Part shown: positions 10,720 to 23,152 of the stretch, in pieces | Position numbering within the stretch: position 1 is the stretch's first letter | Layout: each line of letters opens with the position of its first letter | Assembly: GCA_029204225.1 (NCBI GenBank) | Contig: CM055094.1 | Location: 8,475,234 to 8,539,233, forward strand | Source: Diphasiastrum complanatum | Taxonomy: Eukaryota > Streptophyta > Lycopodiopsida > Lycopodiales > Lycopodiaceae | DNA length: 64,000 bases | Direction: 5' to 3' | Program-made: the position numbers and the translations under genes | The notes under the pieces: model-generated | What the model was told of the DNA's origin: nothing | Seen by the model: the letters and a program-made list of their open reading frames with translations, nothing else | The model's database searches: none

Positions 10720-11959
10720 TATAGCGCAGGCATCCCAAAGGGAGCCGGGAACCACGACTTAGCTTCCCAGCCTTCAACTCTTGCCGTCCAAACCCACTTG
10801 ACATACAAGCAGCCAACTCACCAACAACGATCAGACTTAACCAACTGGAAGTTCAGAAACCAACATTGAGATCCAACCTGGCGCCATGCCAGATAGGGGG
10901 TCCCGATGTGGGTGACTTCACTCCAAGCAAGCCGCCCGACATACATCAAACTTAACCAACTCAAAGTTTCGTTACAGACGAGTAACATCCATTCCAAGCA
11001 AGTGGTCTGACTTACATCAGACTTAACCAACTGAAAGCTTCGTCATGAGCGATGGAAGCCAACCTGGCACCACGCCAGACTGGACAGCCATAAACAGGTA
11101 ACTTCCACCCAAGCAAGCCATCCAACTCAGCCGACAAATTAGAGCCCGTTTTCCAAGAGCTTTACCCATTCACGTTCATGCAAGGAACACTCAGAACCAC
11201 AAGCCGCGACAGATATGGAGACAACCAGTTCCTAGACCAAATGGTTTTGACAGCATACCGCTGGGGCCACAGACCAAATGGTCCCGATGGCATATCGCTG
11301 GCGTACCGGGATATGACCCTCAGCTATGTGCCAAATTAAAAAGTTTGAAGCGGCCTTACAACTGGCGCTTTTACCGAACACTGAAATCCAAAAGGTAATC
11401 AGAGTCAGTTTGAGAAAAATCCCACTTTATTGATAAATCTAAGAAGGTTAAATTTCAAGTGTGTGACCGACCCTGGTCTCCGGGGCACTGGCACGCCAAG
11501 GCGAGTGCCAGGACAACATTCCAGCAAGGGAGGCTGAGACTTGGTTGGAGCTTGCCCTGAGTCGCAACCCGCACTCCCCTATAGTATTGGTGGGATTTGC
11601 CACCTTTCCTCATACCAAGTACTCTACCCAGGCTGGTAAAGCACATTTTCTCTCTCTAGGATTTTCTCTCTGAAAGCCATTTTCTCTCTCTAGAATTTAT
11701 TGATCCCCAGACTTCCTTTAATCATGCCTAGATTGTGTGAGGTGATTGCACATCGATCTGAGCTCTCTGGACTTCGCTAGGACCGATCAAAAATTTTTAG
11801 CCATAGGAACTTGGTGCCGGCTGGATTTTAGTCACAGTGGCGCCGGGAGCGGCGCCCACGCCGGTGGTGCTGGGAATAGCAGGGGCGCTGCATGGCACCG
11901 GGGACAATGCTGGCGCCAGTGGTGCTGGAAGTAAAGCTTGTAAAGGTAGCTTTACAACA
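10720..11959 (-). repeat. 3' LTR of element E (1240 bp)
   Basis: Ends with the hairpin-forming TTGTAAAG/CTTTACAA terminus at 11940-11959 and carries the GGCGCC-rich segment at 11840-11930. Aligns with the LTRs of C and D. Confidence 0.88.
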
Positions 11960-13851
11960 TCCACCCACCTTTATAAAATCTGATGTCCTCATCAAATGTC
12001 AGATTAAAGTAAAGGCGTCTCCCAATTAAAATAACTATACATTTAAGCTACTTGGCACAATACTCAATTTACTGGCAGTTTTTATTAACATGGTAGCTGG
12101 CACACCACAAGTCGGAGGCTCAACTCTTTCTTATTCAAAAATTACATAACTTTGAAAATATCACTTTGTATGGAAAAAACGTAGATTTTATATCGCTTAC
12201 GTAAAACCCAAGACCTTTATTAACTGGTGACAGAGGCTTTTCTTGTGAAATGTTCGCCCCTGTTGCTTCTGACTGCTTGACTTTGGAACTCCTTTGAGTT
12301 CTTGATTTGTCCTTGATGCACTTTGTGTTGAGCTCCCTGAGCTCTAGATTGATCAGTTCCGCATAGGTATCAAGGCTCCCTGAGCCAAAGGATTTATCGT
12401 TGATTGCACACTTTATCGTCCACTTCATGCCTTGTTGCTTTTGCACCTTGATTTCTCTCCTTGTCCCAGCCTGATTTTCATACTTTTCCTTTTAGGCTCT
12501 TTCTAAAGAAAGCCTATGACAAACTTTCCTTTCCACAACAAAAACTTGTCAACTTATTAGGTTCAAAGTTCGCCAGTCTCCTCGTGTGAGTATGACTAGG
12601 TCACCTTGATTTTGCCCCCATTTTGATCAACTTTCATTCAACATTTGCACCAAGCGAGGGGTGTGTGTGATAGTTCCCCTCCACTTATAAAAATCAGCTG
12701 ATCGGACTTAGAGTAGAGTTCTCAAGCAAAAAACCTTTCCAACACTTTGCTTTCCATCTGGTAGGATTATGGCTTGATCTAACTTGTTGCCAATCTTTGA
12801 AGAGGATCCTAGTCTTTCTCCTTTGAGGAAAAACCCAACTGATATTGGATATCACCCATGCTCAGTGAGTTTCAGTTCCAAAGGTGGCCATCCCAAAATG
12901 AAGACCCACTGCTCCATAGAAGATCTCCCCTGAAATTGCCCTTGCCAACTTTTGACTTCTTGCTTGCGTCTAGTGGGCATTGTCGCAAATGAAACTAACC
13001 CAAGTAACAGGCTAGTCATCCATCTTTTGCAAACATCGAGTCGTTTCAATGTCATTCACGTTTTAGTACTTGAACTGCAAATCCGCCCCACAGATTTTGT
13101 AGTCCTCTTTGTTTGATGGTATCAGCCTTCAAAAGAAAGGTTCCTTCTCGAGCCATGAGCTCCTTGTATCACAAGCAATCATGCAAACCAGACAAAGTAC
13201 GAGTACTAAGACTCACCACGAATACATACAAGTAAGACACTTAGGCAGGTTTACTAACAGGTAACAAAGACAAGGTCCCCCTTTGAGATAGTCCTGCCAA
13301 AGGACCTTTGCCTGGTCGTGCCCATACAGATCGATCACAGAATCAGCCCACAAAGAACATCCATTCAACTATCTGTGCTTTCACCATTAAGCTGCACATT
13401 GCCTCAGTCACGCCCCACCACCTTTTGGTCGATAGCCCTTATAGCTAAACGATCGGCAGCTATCCCGCACCGGCAGCTAACCACCCATGCTTTATACTCG
13501 AATTCGAGCAGCATCTCTGTATCAATGGTAAACTCGTACAGTTCGAATATGTCGTCCCGCACCCCACAAGGCACAGACCGTGCTTACACCAACCTAATGG
13601 CAGCACACTGCCTCATCTGTCCTACGTGCAGACAACGCCAGGCCTGAACCGCGAGAACTGACCGTGCTTACACCTCAAGGGCAGCACCTTGACTCATCAA
13701 GTCCCTCGTTCTGTCGACCACCCCGACCGTGGATGCACCCGTGCTTATACTGTGGGCAGCACCTTGCACAACAATTGTCATGATGAACCCCAAATCATGT
13801 CCATTTCTGTGAGATCCACATAGCTGACCGGCTAGTCGACTTGATAGCACA
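11960..13851 (-). other. element E interior, non-coding
   Basis: Shares blocks in the same order with the interiors of C and D, but has one copy of the ~250-bp segment at 12840-13090 that is doubled in C and D. No retroviral protein motif in any frame. Minus-strand primer site region at 13842 reads TGATAGCA where D has TGATACCA. Confidence 0.75.
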
Positions 13852-14439
13852 TGTAGCGCAGGCATCCCAAATGGAACCGGGAACCACGACTTAGCTTCCT
13901 AGCCTTCAACTCTTGTTGTCCAAACCCAGTTGATATACAAGCAGCCAGCTCGCCAAAAAGGATCAGACTTAACCAACTGGAAGTTCAGAAACCAACAATG
14001 AGATCCAAACTGGCGCTATGCCAGATCGGGGGTCCCGATGTGGGTGACTTCCCTCCAAGCAAGCCGCCCAACATACATAAAACTTAACCAACTCGAAGCT
14101 TTGTTACAAACGAGTAACATCCATTCCAAGCAAGTGGTCTGACTTACATCAGACTTAACCAACTGAAAGCTTCGTCACGAGCACTGGAAGCCACCTGGCG
14201 CCACGCCAGACTGGACAACCATAAACAGGTAACTTCCACCCAAGCAAGCCATCCAACTCAGCCGACAAGTTAGAGTCCGTTCCCCAAGAGCTTAACCCAT
14301 TCACGTTCATGCAAGGAACACTCTAAACCACAAGCCGCGACAGATATGGAGACAGCCAGTTCCTTGACCAAATGGTTCCGACAACATACCGCTGGCGCCA
14401 CGAACCGAATGGTCCCGATGGCATACCACTGGCATCCCG
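13852..14439 (-). repeat. 5' LTR of element E, piece 1
   Basis: Starts TGTAGCGCAGGCATCCC and is interrupted at TCCCG (14435-14439), the target site of element C. Continues at 19140. Confidence 0.88.
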
Positions 14440-15667
14440 TGTTGTAAAGCTACCTTTACAAGCTTTACTTCCGGCGCCATCGGCGCCAGCAGCGCCCCTG
14501 CCGCTCCCGGCGCCAACGGCGCCGGCGCCGCTCCCGGCGCCACTGTGACCAGAATCCAGCCGGCGCCAAGTTCCTATGGCTGAAAATCTTTGTTCGGTTC
14601 TAGCGAAGTCCAGAGAGCTCAGATCGATGTGCAATCACCTCACACGATCTAGGCATGATTAAAGGAAGCCTGGGGATCAATAAAATCTAGAGAGAGAAAA
14701 TGACTTTCTAGAAAGAGAAAATACTAGAGAGAGAAAAACGTGCTTTACCAGCTTGGGTAGAGTGCTTGGTATGAGGGGGGGGTGCCGAATCACACCAATA
14801 CTATAGGGGAGTGCGGGTTGCGACTCAGGGCGAGCTCCAACCAAGTCTCAGCCTCCCTTGCTGGAATGTTGTCAAGGCTCTCGCCTTGGCATGCTAGCGC
14901 CCCGGAGACTAGGGTCGGTCACACACTTGAAATGTAACCTTCTCAGATTTATCAATAAAGTGGGATTCTCCTCAAACTGACTCTGATTACCTTCTGGGTT
15001 TCAGTGTTCGGTAAAAGCGCCAGTTGTAAGGCCGCTTTCAAAATTTTTAAGTTGGCACATAGCTGAGGGTCGTATCCCGGGACGCCAGCGGTATGCCGTC
15101 GGGACCATTCGGTTCGTGGCTCCAGCGGTATGCTGTCGGGACCATTTGGTCCAAGAACTGGTTGTTTCCATATCTGTCGCGGCTTGTGGTTCTGAGTGTT
15201 CCTTGCATGAACGTGAATGGGTTAAGCTCTTGGGGAACGGGCTTTAACCTGTCGGCTGAGTTGGATGGCTTGCTTGGGTGGATGTTACCTGTTTATGGCT
15301 GTCCAGTCTGGCGTGGCGCCAGGTTGGCTTCCAGCGCTCGTGACGAAGCTTTCAGTTGGTTAAGTCTGATGTAAGTCAGACCGCTTGCTTGGAATGGATG
15401 TTACTCGTTTGTAACGAAGCTTCGAGTTGGTTAAGTTTGATGTATGTCGGGCGGCTTGCTTGGAGGGAAGTCACCCACGTCGGGACCCCCGATCTGGCAT
15501 GGCACCAGGTTGGATCTCAATGTTGGTTTGCGGAACTTCAAGTTGGTTAAGTCTGATCGTTGTTGGCGAGTTGGCTGCTTGTATGTCAAGTGGGTTTGGT
15601 TGGCAATAGTTGAAGGCTGAGAAGCTAAGTCGTGGTTTCCGGCTCCCTTTGGGATGCCTGCGCTACA
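14440..15667 (+). repeat. 5' LTR of element C (1228 bp)
   Basis: GGCGCC-rich first 150 bp, then a less GC-rich body with ATCAATAAAGTGGG (poly(A)-signal-like AATAAA) near 14951. Ends GCGCTACA. Confidence 0.92.
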
Positions 15668-15669
15668 TG

Positions 15670-15682
15670 TGGTATTAGAGCC
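15670..15682 (+). promoter_or_regulatory. primer binding site of element C (tRNA-iMet, one mismatch)
   Basis: TGGTATTAGAGCC two bases after the LTR; element D has the perfect TGGTATCAGAGCC. Confidence 0.85.
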
Positions 15683-15989
15683 GACTGGCCGGTCAGCTAT
15701 GCGAATCTCACGGAAATGGCCACGGTTTGGGGTTCATCAAGACAATTGTTGTGCAAGGTGCTGCCCACAGTGTAAGCACGGGTGCGTCCACGGTCAGGGT
15801 GGTTTGCAGGACGGGGGCTTGATGAGTCAAAGTGTTGCCCTTGAGGTGTAAGCACGGTCAGTTTCCGCGGTTCGGGCCTGGCGCCGTCTGCACGTAGGAC
15901 AGATGAGGCAATGTGCTGCCATTAGGATGGTGTAAGCACGGTTTGTGCCTTGTGGGGTGCGGGGTGACATATTCGCGATGACCACCATT

Positions 15990-16545
15990 CGTTTAGCTAT
16001 AAGGGCTATCGACCAAATTTGGTGGGGGCGTTACTGAGGCAATGTGCTGCCTAACGGTGAAAGCACGGGTGCGTCCACGATTTGGGTGGTATGCTGCCGA
16101 TTGTTTAGCTATAAGGGCTATCGACTAAATTTGGTGGGGGCGTTACTGAGGCAATGTGCTGCCTAACGGTGAAAGCACGGGTGCGTCCATGGGGGTGGTA
16201 TATTCAAGGATAGCTGCCATTCGTTTAGCTATAAGGGCTCTCGACCAAATTTTGTGGGGGCGTTACTGAGGCAATGTGCTGCCTAACGGTGAAAGCACGG
16301 GTGCGTCCACGATTGGGGGGTACGCTGCCGATCGTTTAGCTATAAGGGCTATCGACTAGATTTGGTGGGGGCGTTACTGAGGCAATGTGCTGCCTGACGG
16401 TGAAAGCACGGGTGCGTCCACGGGGGTGGTATATTCAAGGATAGCTGCCGATCGTTTAGCTATAAGGGCTATCGACCAAAAAGTGGTGGGGCGTGACTGA
16501 GGCAATGTGCTGCTTAATGGTGAAAGCACGGATGGTTGGAGGGGT
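15990..16545 (+). repeat. tandem array in element C interior, 5 units of 110-121 bp
   Basis: Units contain GTTTAGCTATAAGGGCT (starts near 15991, 16102, 16222, 16334 and 16455) and GAGGCAATGTGCTGCCT. Elements D and E carry about one unit at the same place, so the array expanded in C. Confidence 0.88.
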
Positions 16546-16799
16546 GTCCTATGTGGGCTGATTCCGTGATCGATTTGTATGAGTGCGGCCAGGCAAAGGT
16601 CCGTTGGCAGGACCATCTCAAAGGGGGACCTTGTCTTTGTTACTTGTTAGTAAACCTGCCTGAGTGTCTTACTTGTACGTATTCGTGGTGAGTTTTAGTA
16701 CTCGTGCTTTGCCTGGTTTGCATGATTGCTTGTGATACAAGGAGCTGATGGCTCGAGAAGGAACCTTTTCTTTTGAAGGCTGATACCATCAAACAAAGA

Positions 16800-17310
16800 G
16801 GACTACAGAATCTGTGGGGCGGATTTGAAGTTCAAGTACTCACACGTGAACGACAACGAAACGACTCAATGTTTGCAAAGGATGGATGGCTAGCCTGTTT
16901 CTTAGGTTAGTTTCATTTGCGACAACGCCCACCAGACGCAAGCAGGAAGTCAAAAGTTGGAAAGGGCCATTTCAGGAGAGATCTTCTATGGAGCAGTTGG
17001 TCTTCATTTTGGGACGGCCACCTTCGGAACTGAAACTCACTGAGCATGGGCGATATCCAGAATCTGTGCGGCGGATTTGCAGTTCAAGTACTCGCACGTG
17101 AACGACAACGAAATGACTCAATGTTTGCGAAGGATGGATGGCTAGCCTGTTTCTTGGGTTAGTTTCATTTGCGACAACGCCCACCAGACGCAAGCAGGAA
17201 GTCAAAAGTTGAAAGGGTAATTTCAGGGGAGACCTTCTATAGCAGTTGGTCTTCATTTTGGGATGGCCACCTTCGGAACTGAAACTCACTGAGCATGGGT
17301 GATATCCAGT
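16800..17310 (+). repeat. tandem duplication (~250-bp unit) in element C
   Basis: Two copies of a segment containing GACTCAATGTTTGC and GTTAGTTTCATTTGCGACAA; the same doubling is in D (21895-22390) but E has one copy. Confidence 0.85.
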
Positions 17311-17890
17311 ATCAGTTGGGTTTTTCCTCAAAGGGAAAAAGACTAGGATCCTCTTCAGAGATTGGCAACAAGTTGGATCGAGCCATAATCCTAGCAGATG
17401 GGAAGCAAAGTGTTGGGAAGGCTTTTTGTCCGAAGAACTCTACTCTAAGTCCGATCAGCTGATTTATTAAGTGGAGGGGAACTATCACACACACCTCTCC
17501 CTTGGGGCAAATTTTGAATTGAAAGTTGATCAAAATGGGGGCAAATTCAAGGTGACCTAGCCATACTCACACGAGGAGACTGGCGAACTTTGGACCTAAT
17601 AAGTTGAAAAAGGCCTCTGTCACCAGTTAATAAGGTTCTCGGGTTTTACGAAAGCGATATCAAATCTACGCTTTTCTCAGACAAAGATATATTTTCAAGT
17701 TATGTAATTTTTCAGTACAAAGAGCTGAGCCTCCGACTTGTGGTGTGCCAGCTTCAATGTTAATAAAAAGTGGCCAGTAAATTGAGTACTGTGCCAAGTA
17801 GCTTAAATGTATAGTTATTTTAATTGGGAGACACCTTTACTTTAATCTGACATTTGATGAGGACATCAGATTTTATAAAGGTGGGGTGGA

Positions 17891-19134
17891 TGTTGTAAAG
17901 CTACCTTTACAAGCTTTACTTCCGGCGCCATCGGCGCCAGCTATGTCCCCGGCGCCAGCAGCGCCCCTGCTGCTCCCGGCACCAACGGCGTCGGCGCCGC
18001 TCCCGGCGCCACTGTGACCAGAATCCAGCCGGCGCCAAGTTCCTATGGCTGAAAATCTTTGATCGGTTCTAGCGAAGTCCAGAGAGCTCAGATCGATGTG
18101 CAATCATCTCACACGATCTAGGCATGATTAAAGGAAGCCTGGGGATCAATAAAATCTAGAGAGAGAAAATGACTTCCTAGAAAGAGAAAATCCTAGAGAG
18201 AGAAAAACGTGCTTTACCAGTTTGGGTAGAGTGCTTGGTATGAGGGGGGTGCCGAATCACACCAATACTATAGGGGAGTGCGGGTTGCGACTCAGGGCGA
18301 GCTCCAACCAAGTCTCAGCCTCCCTTGCTGGAATGTTGTCAAGGCTCTCGCCTTGGCATGCTAGCGCCCCGGAGACTAGGGTCGGTCACACACTTGAAAT
18401 GTAACCTTCTCAGATTTATCAATAAAGTGGGATTTTTCTCAAACTGACTCTGATTACCTTCTGGGTTTCAGTGTTCGGTAAAAGCGCCAAATGTAAGGCC
18501 GCTTTCAAAATTTTTAAGTTGGCACATAGCTGAGGGTCGTATCCCGGGACGCCAGCGGTATGCCGTCGGGACCATTCGGTCCGTGGCGCCAGCGGTATGC
18601 TGTCGGGACCATTTGGTCCAGGAACTGGTTGTTTCCATATCTGTCGCGGCTTGTGGTTCTGAGTGTTCCTTGCATGAACGTGAATGGGTTAAGCTCTTGG
18701 GGAATGGGCTCTAACCTGTCGGCTGAGTTGGATGGCTTGCTTGGGTGGATGTTACCTGTTTATGGCTATCCAGTCTGGCGTGGGGCCAGGTTGGCTTCCA
18801 GCGCTCGTGACGAAGCTTTCAGTTGGTTAAGTCTGATGTAAGTCAGACCGCTTGCTTGGAATGGATGTTACTCGTTTGTAACGAAGCTTCGAGTTGGTTA
18901 AGTTTGACGTATGTCGGGCGGCTTGCTTGGAGGGAAGTCACCCACGTCGGGACCCCCGATCTGGCATGGCACCAGGTTGGATCTCAATGTTGGTTTGCGG
19001 AACTTCAAGTTGGTTAAGTCTGATCGTTGTTGGCGAGTTGGCTGCTTGTATGTCAAGTGGGTTTGGATGGCAATAGTTGAAGGCTGGGAAGCTAAGTCGT
19101 GGTTTCCGGCTCCCTTTGGGATGCCTGCGCTACA
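17891..19134 (+). repeat. 3' LTR of element C (1244 bp)
   Basis: Preceded by polypurine tract AAAGGTGGGGTGGA. Carries one CTATGTCCCCGGCGCCAG unit absent from the 5' LTR. Confidence 0.92.
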
Positions 19135-19139
19135 TCCCG

Positions 19140-19298
19140 GGATACAACCCTCAGCTATGTGCCGAATTAAAAAGTTTGAAGCGGCCTTACAACTGGCGCT
19201 TTTACTGAACACTGAAACCCAGAAGGTAATCAGAGTCAGTTTGAGAAAAATCCCACTTTATTGATAAATCTGAGAAGGTTACATTTCAAGTGTGTGAC
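19140..19298 (-). repeat. 5' LTR of element E, piece 2 (spacer between C and D)
   Basis: Continues E's LTR after element C and stops at GTGAC (19294-19298), target site of element D. Confidence 0.9.
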
Positions 19299-20561
19299 TG
19301 TAGCGCAGGCATCCCAAAGGGAGCCGGGAACCACGACTTAGCTTCCCAGCCTTCAACTCTTGCCATCCAAACCCACTTGACATACAAGCAGCCAACTCGC
19401 CAACAACGATCAGACTTAACCAACTTGAAGTTCCGAAAACCAACATTGAGATCCAACCTGGTGCCATGCCAGATCGGGGGTCCCGACGTGGGTGACTTCC
19501 CTCCAAGCAAGCCGCCCGACATACATCAAACTCAACCAACTCGAAGCTTCGTTACAAACGAGTAACATCCATTCCAAGCAAGCGGTCTGACTTACATCAG
19601 ACTTAACCAACTGAAAGCTTCGTCACGAGCGCTGGAAGCCAACCTGGCGCCACGCCAGACTGGACAGCCATAAACAGGTAACATCCACCCAAGCAAGCCA
19701 TCCAACTCAGCCGACAGGTTAGAGCCCGTTCCCCAAGAGCTTAACCCATTCACGTTCATGCAAGGAACACTCAGAACCACAAGCCGCGACAGATATGGAA
19801 ACAACCAGTTCTTGGACCAAATGGTCCCGACAGCATACCGCTGGCGCCACGGACCGAATGGTCCCGACGGCATACCGCTGGCGTCCCGGGATACGACCCT
19901 CAGCTATGTGCCAAGTTAAAAATTTTGAAAGCGGCCTTACAACTGGCGCTTTTACCGAACACTGAAACCCAGAAGGTAATCAGAGTCAGTTTGAGGAAAA
20001 TCCCACTTTATTGATAAATCTGAGAAGGTTACATTTCAAGTGTGTGACCGACCCTAGTCTCCGGGGCGCTAGCATGCCAAGGCGAGAGCCATGACAACAT
20101 TCCAGCAAGGGAGGCTGAGACTTGGTTGGAGCTCGCCCTGAGTCGCAACCCGCACTCCCCTATAGTATTGGTGTGATTCGGCACCCCCCCTCATACCAAG
20201 CACTCTACCCAAGCTGGTAAAGCACGTTTTTCTCTCTCTAGGATTTTCTCTTTCTAGAAAGTCATGTTCTCTCTCTAGATTTTATTGATCCCCAGGCTTC
20301 CTTTAATCATGCCTAGATCGTGTGAGGTGATTGCACATCGATCTGAGCTCTCTGGACTTCGCTAGAACCGATCAAAGATTTTCAGCCATAGGAACTTGGC
20401 GCCGGCTGGATTCTGGTCACAGTGGCGCCGAGAGCGGCGCCGGCGCCGTTGGCGCCGGGAGCAGCAGGGGCGCTGCTGGCGCCGGGGACATAGCTGGCGC
20501 CGGGGACATAGCTGGCGCCGATGGCGCCGCAAGTAAAGCTTGTAAAGGTAGCTTTACAACA
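19299..20561 (-). repeat. 3' LTR of element D (1263 bp)
   Basis: Contains two tandem GGCGCCGGGGACATAGCT units (about 20479-20515), one more than C's 3' LTR. Confidence 0.92.
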
Positions 20562-21099
20562 TCCACCCCACCTTTATAAAATCTGATGTTCTCATCAGAT
20601 GTCAGATTAAAGTAAAGGTGTCTCCCAATTAAAATGACTATACATTTAAGCTACTAGGCACAGTACTCAATTTACTGGCCACTTTTTATTAACATTGAAG
20701 CTGGCACACCACAAGTCGGAGGCTCAGCTCTTTGTACTGAAAAATTACATAACTTGAAAATATATCTTTGTCTGGGAAAAGCGTAGATTTGATATCGCTT
20801 TCGTAAAACCCGAGAACCTTATTAATTGGTGACAGAGGCCTTTCTTTGAAATGTTCGCCCCTGTCGCTTCTGACTTTCGACTTTGGAACTCCTTTGAGCT
20901 CCTGATTTGTCCTTGATGCACTTTGTGTTGAGCTCCCTGAGCTCCAGGTTTGTTCAGTTCCGCACAGGTATCAAGGCTCCCTGAGCCGAAGGATTTATCG
21001 TTTGATTGCCCACTTTATGGTCCACTCCGTGCCTTGTTGCTTCTGCACCTTGATTTCTCTCCTTGTCCAAGCCTGATCTTGATACTTTTCCATCTTGGC

Positions 21100-21545
21100 T
21101 CTTTAAGGTAGGCAAAGATTGAGTACTCCGCAATGCACCTCTCACTTAGCTTGAAGTAGCTCTTTGAATCAGCCCAAATGTAACCATTGACCTCGTGGAA
21201 AGCCAAAGTGTCGCACCAGTTTGATCCGCATCCGAACTATCTCTTCGCGTTTGTTTGAAGCACCATGTCCGTCGCGCAAAATTTGACTTTCACAATTCCA
21301 TCACTGGTTAGTTGTCTCACAGTCAAAACAAGAAGTGTACATCGAGCTTGGCTTCAAGTAGCTCTCTTTGAATCAGAAACATGCACCCAGAGTTTGCACT
21401 AATCCGATCTCAACGCGAACTGTCCCTTAGCGTCCGTTCGAAATACCGAGTCTCTCATGCAAGACTCAACTTTCACAGTTCCTTCATTGATCAGCTGCCT
21501 TACACGTAACACAAGCCAGCGTACTCATATGTTTCCTCATCATTG
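21100..21545 (-). other. element D-specific insert with two protein-like repeats
   Basis: Absent from C and E. On the minus strand two diverged repeats read VRQLINEGTVKVES and VRQLTSDGIVKVKF with similar following residues, then LAFHEVNGYIWADSKSYFKL. Frames are broken by stops. This looks like a captured piece of host coding sequence, but I do not recognise the protein. Confidence 0.4.
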
Positions 21546-21894
21546 CTGGTCCAGAGAAAGCCTATAACAAACTTTCCTTTCCACAACAAAAACTTGTCAA
21601 CTTATTAGGTCCAAAGTTCGCCAGTCTCCTCGTGTGAGTATGGCTAGGTCACCTTGAATTTGCCCCCATTTTGATCAACTTTAATTCAAAATTTGCCCCA
21701 AGAGAGAGGTGTGTGTGATAGTTCCCCTCCACTTAATAAATCAGCTGATCGGACTTTAGAGTAGAGTTCTTCGGACAAAAAGCCTTTCCAACACTTTGCT
21801 TTCCATCGGCTAGGATTATGGCTCGATCCAACTTGTTGCCAATCTCTGAAGAGGATCCTAGTCTTTTCCCCTTTGAGGAAAAACCCAACTGATA

Positions 21895-22390
21895 CTGGAT
21901 ATCACCCATGCTCAGTGAGTTTCAGTTCCGAAGGTGGCCGTCCCAAAATGAAGACCAACTGCTATAGAAGATCTCCCCTGAAATTGCCCTTTCCAACTTT
22001 TTGACTTCCTGCTTGCGTCTGGTGGGCGTTGTCGCAAATGAAACTAACCCAAGAAACAGGCTAGTCATCCATCCTTTGCAAACATTGAGTCATTTCGTTG
22101 TCGTTCACGTGCGAGTACTTGAACTGCAAATCCGCCGCACAGATTCTGGATATCGCCCATGCTCAGTGAGTTTCAGTTCCGAAGGTGGCCGTCCCAAAAT
22201 GAAGACCAACTGCTCCATAGAAGATCTCCCCTGAAATGGCCCTTTCCAACTTTTGACTTCCTGCTTGCGTCTGGTGGGCGTTGTCGCAAATGAAACTAAC
22301 CCAAGAAACAGGCTAGCCATCCATCCTTTGCAAACATTGAGTCGTTTCGTTGTCGTTCACGTGTGAGTACTTGAACTTCAAATCCGCCCC
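21895..22390 (-). repeat. tandem duplication (251-bp unit) in element D
   Basis: CTGGATATC.CCCATGCTCAGTG at 21895 and 22146; both copies run through the same GTTGTCGCAAATGAAAC segment. Confidence 0.88.
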
Positions 22391-23137
22391 ACAGATTCTG
22401 TAGTCCTCTTTGTTTGATGGTATCAGCCTTCAAAAGAAAAGGTTCCTTCTCGAGCCATCAGCTCCTTGTATCACAAGCAATCATGCAAACCAGGCAAAGC
22501 ACGAGTACTAAGACTCACCACGAATACGTACAAGTAAGACACTCAGGCAGGTTTACTAACAAGTAACAAAGGCAAGGTCCCCCTTTGAGATGGTCCTGCC
22601 AACGGACCTTTGCCTGGCCGCGCCCATACAAATCGATCACAGAATCAGCCCACATAGGACACCCCTCCAACTATCCGTGCTTTCACCATTAAGCAGCACA
22701 TTGCCTCAGTCACGCCCCACCACCTTTTGGTCGATAGCCCTTATAGCTAAACGATCGGCAGCTATCCCGCACCGGCAGCTAACCACCCGTGCTTTACACC
22801 CGAATTCGAGCAGCATCTCTGTATCAATGGTTAACCCGTACAGTTCGAATATGTCGCCCCGCACCCCACAAGGTACAGACCGTGCTTTCACCTCCCTAGG
22901 CAGCACTTTGCCTCATCCGCCCTACGTGCAGACAACGCCAGGCCCGAACCGCGAGAACTGACCGTGCTTACACCTCAAGGGCAGCACTTTGACTCATCAA
23001 GTCCCCCGTTCTGCCGACCACCCCGACCGTGGACGCACCCGTGCTTACACTGTGGGCAGCACCTTGCACAACAGTTGTCTTGATGAACCCCAAACCGTGG
23101 CCATTTCCGTGAGATCCGCATAGCTGACCGGCCAGTC

Positions 23138-23150
23138 GGCTCTGATACCA
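23138..23150 (-). promoter_or_regulatory. primer binding site of element D (tRNA-iMet)
   Basis: Minus strand TGGTATCAGAGCC, two bases inside the 5' LTR. Confidence 0.9.
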
Positions 23151-23152
23151 CA

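Larger units (their letters stand above)
14440..19134 (+). mobile_element. non-autonomous LTR element C (4695 bp, TSD TCCCG)
   Basis: Plus strand. LTRs 14440-15667 and 17891-19134 both begin TGTTGTAAAGC and end GCGCTACA. Primer site at 15670 follows the 5' LTR, and a purine tract AAAGGTGGGGTGGA (17877-17890) precedes the 3' LTR. TCCCG occurs at 14435-14439 and again at 19135-19139, a perfect 5-bp duplication. The 2.2-kb interior encodes no gag or pol, so movement would need proteins supplied in trans. LTRs are very alike, so the insertion is young compared with E. Confidence 0.95.

Noticed and set aside
15990-16545. Regular repeats that might suggest a CRISPR-like array
   Set aside because: Units are tandem, ~115 bp and without unique spacers; the host is a plant.
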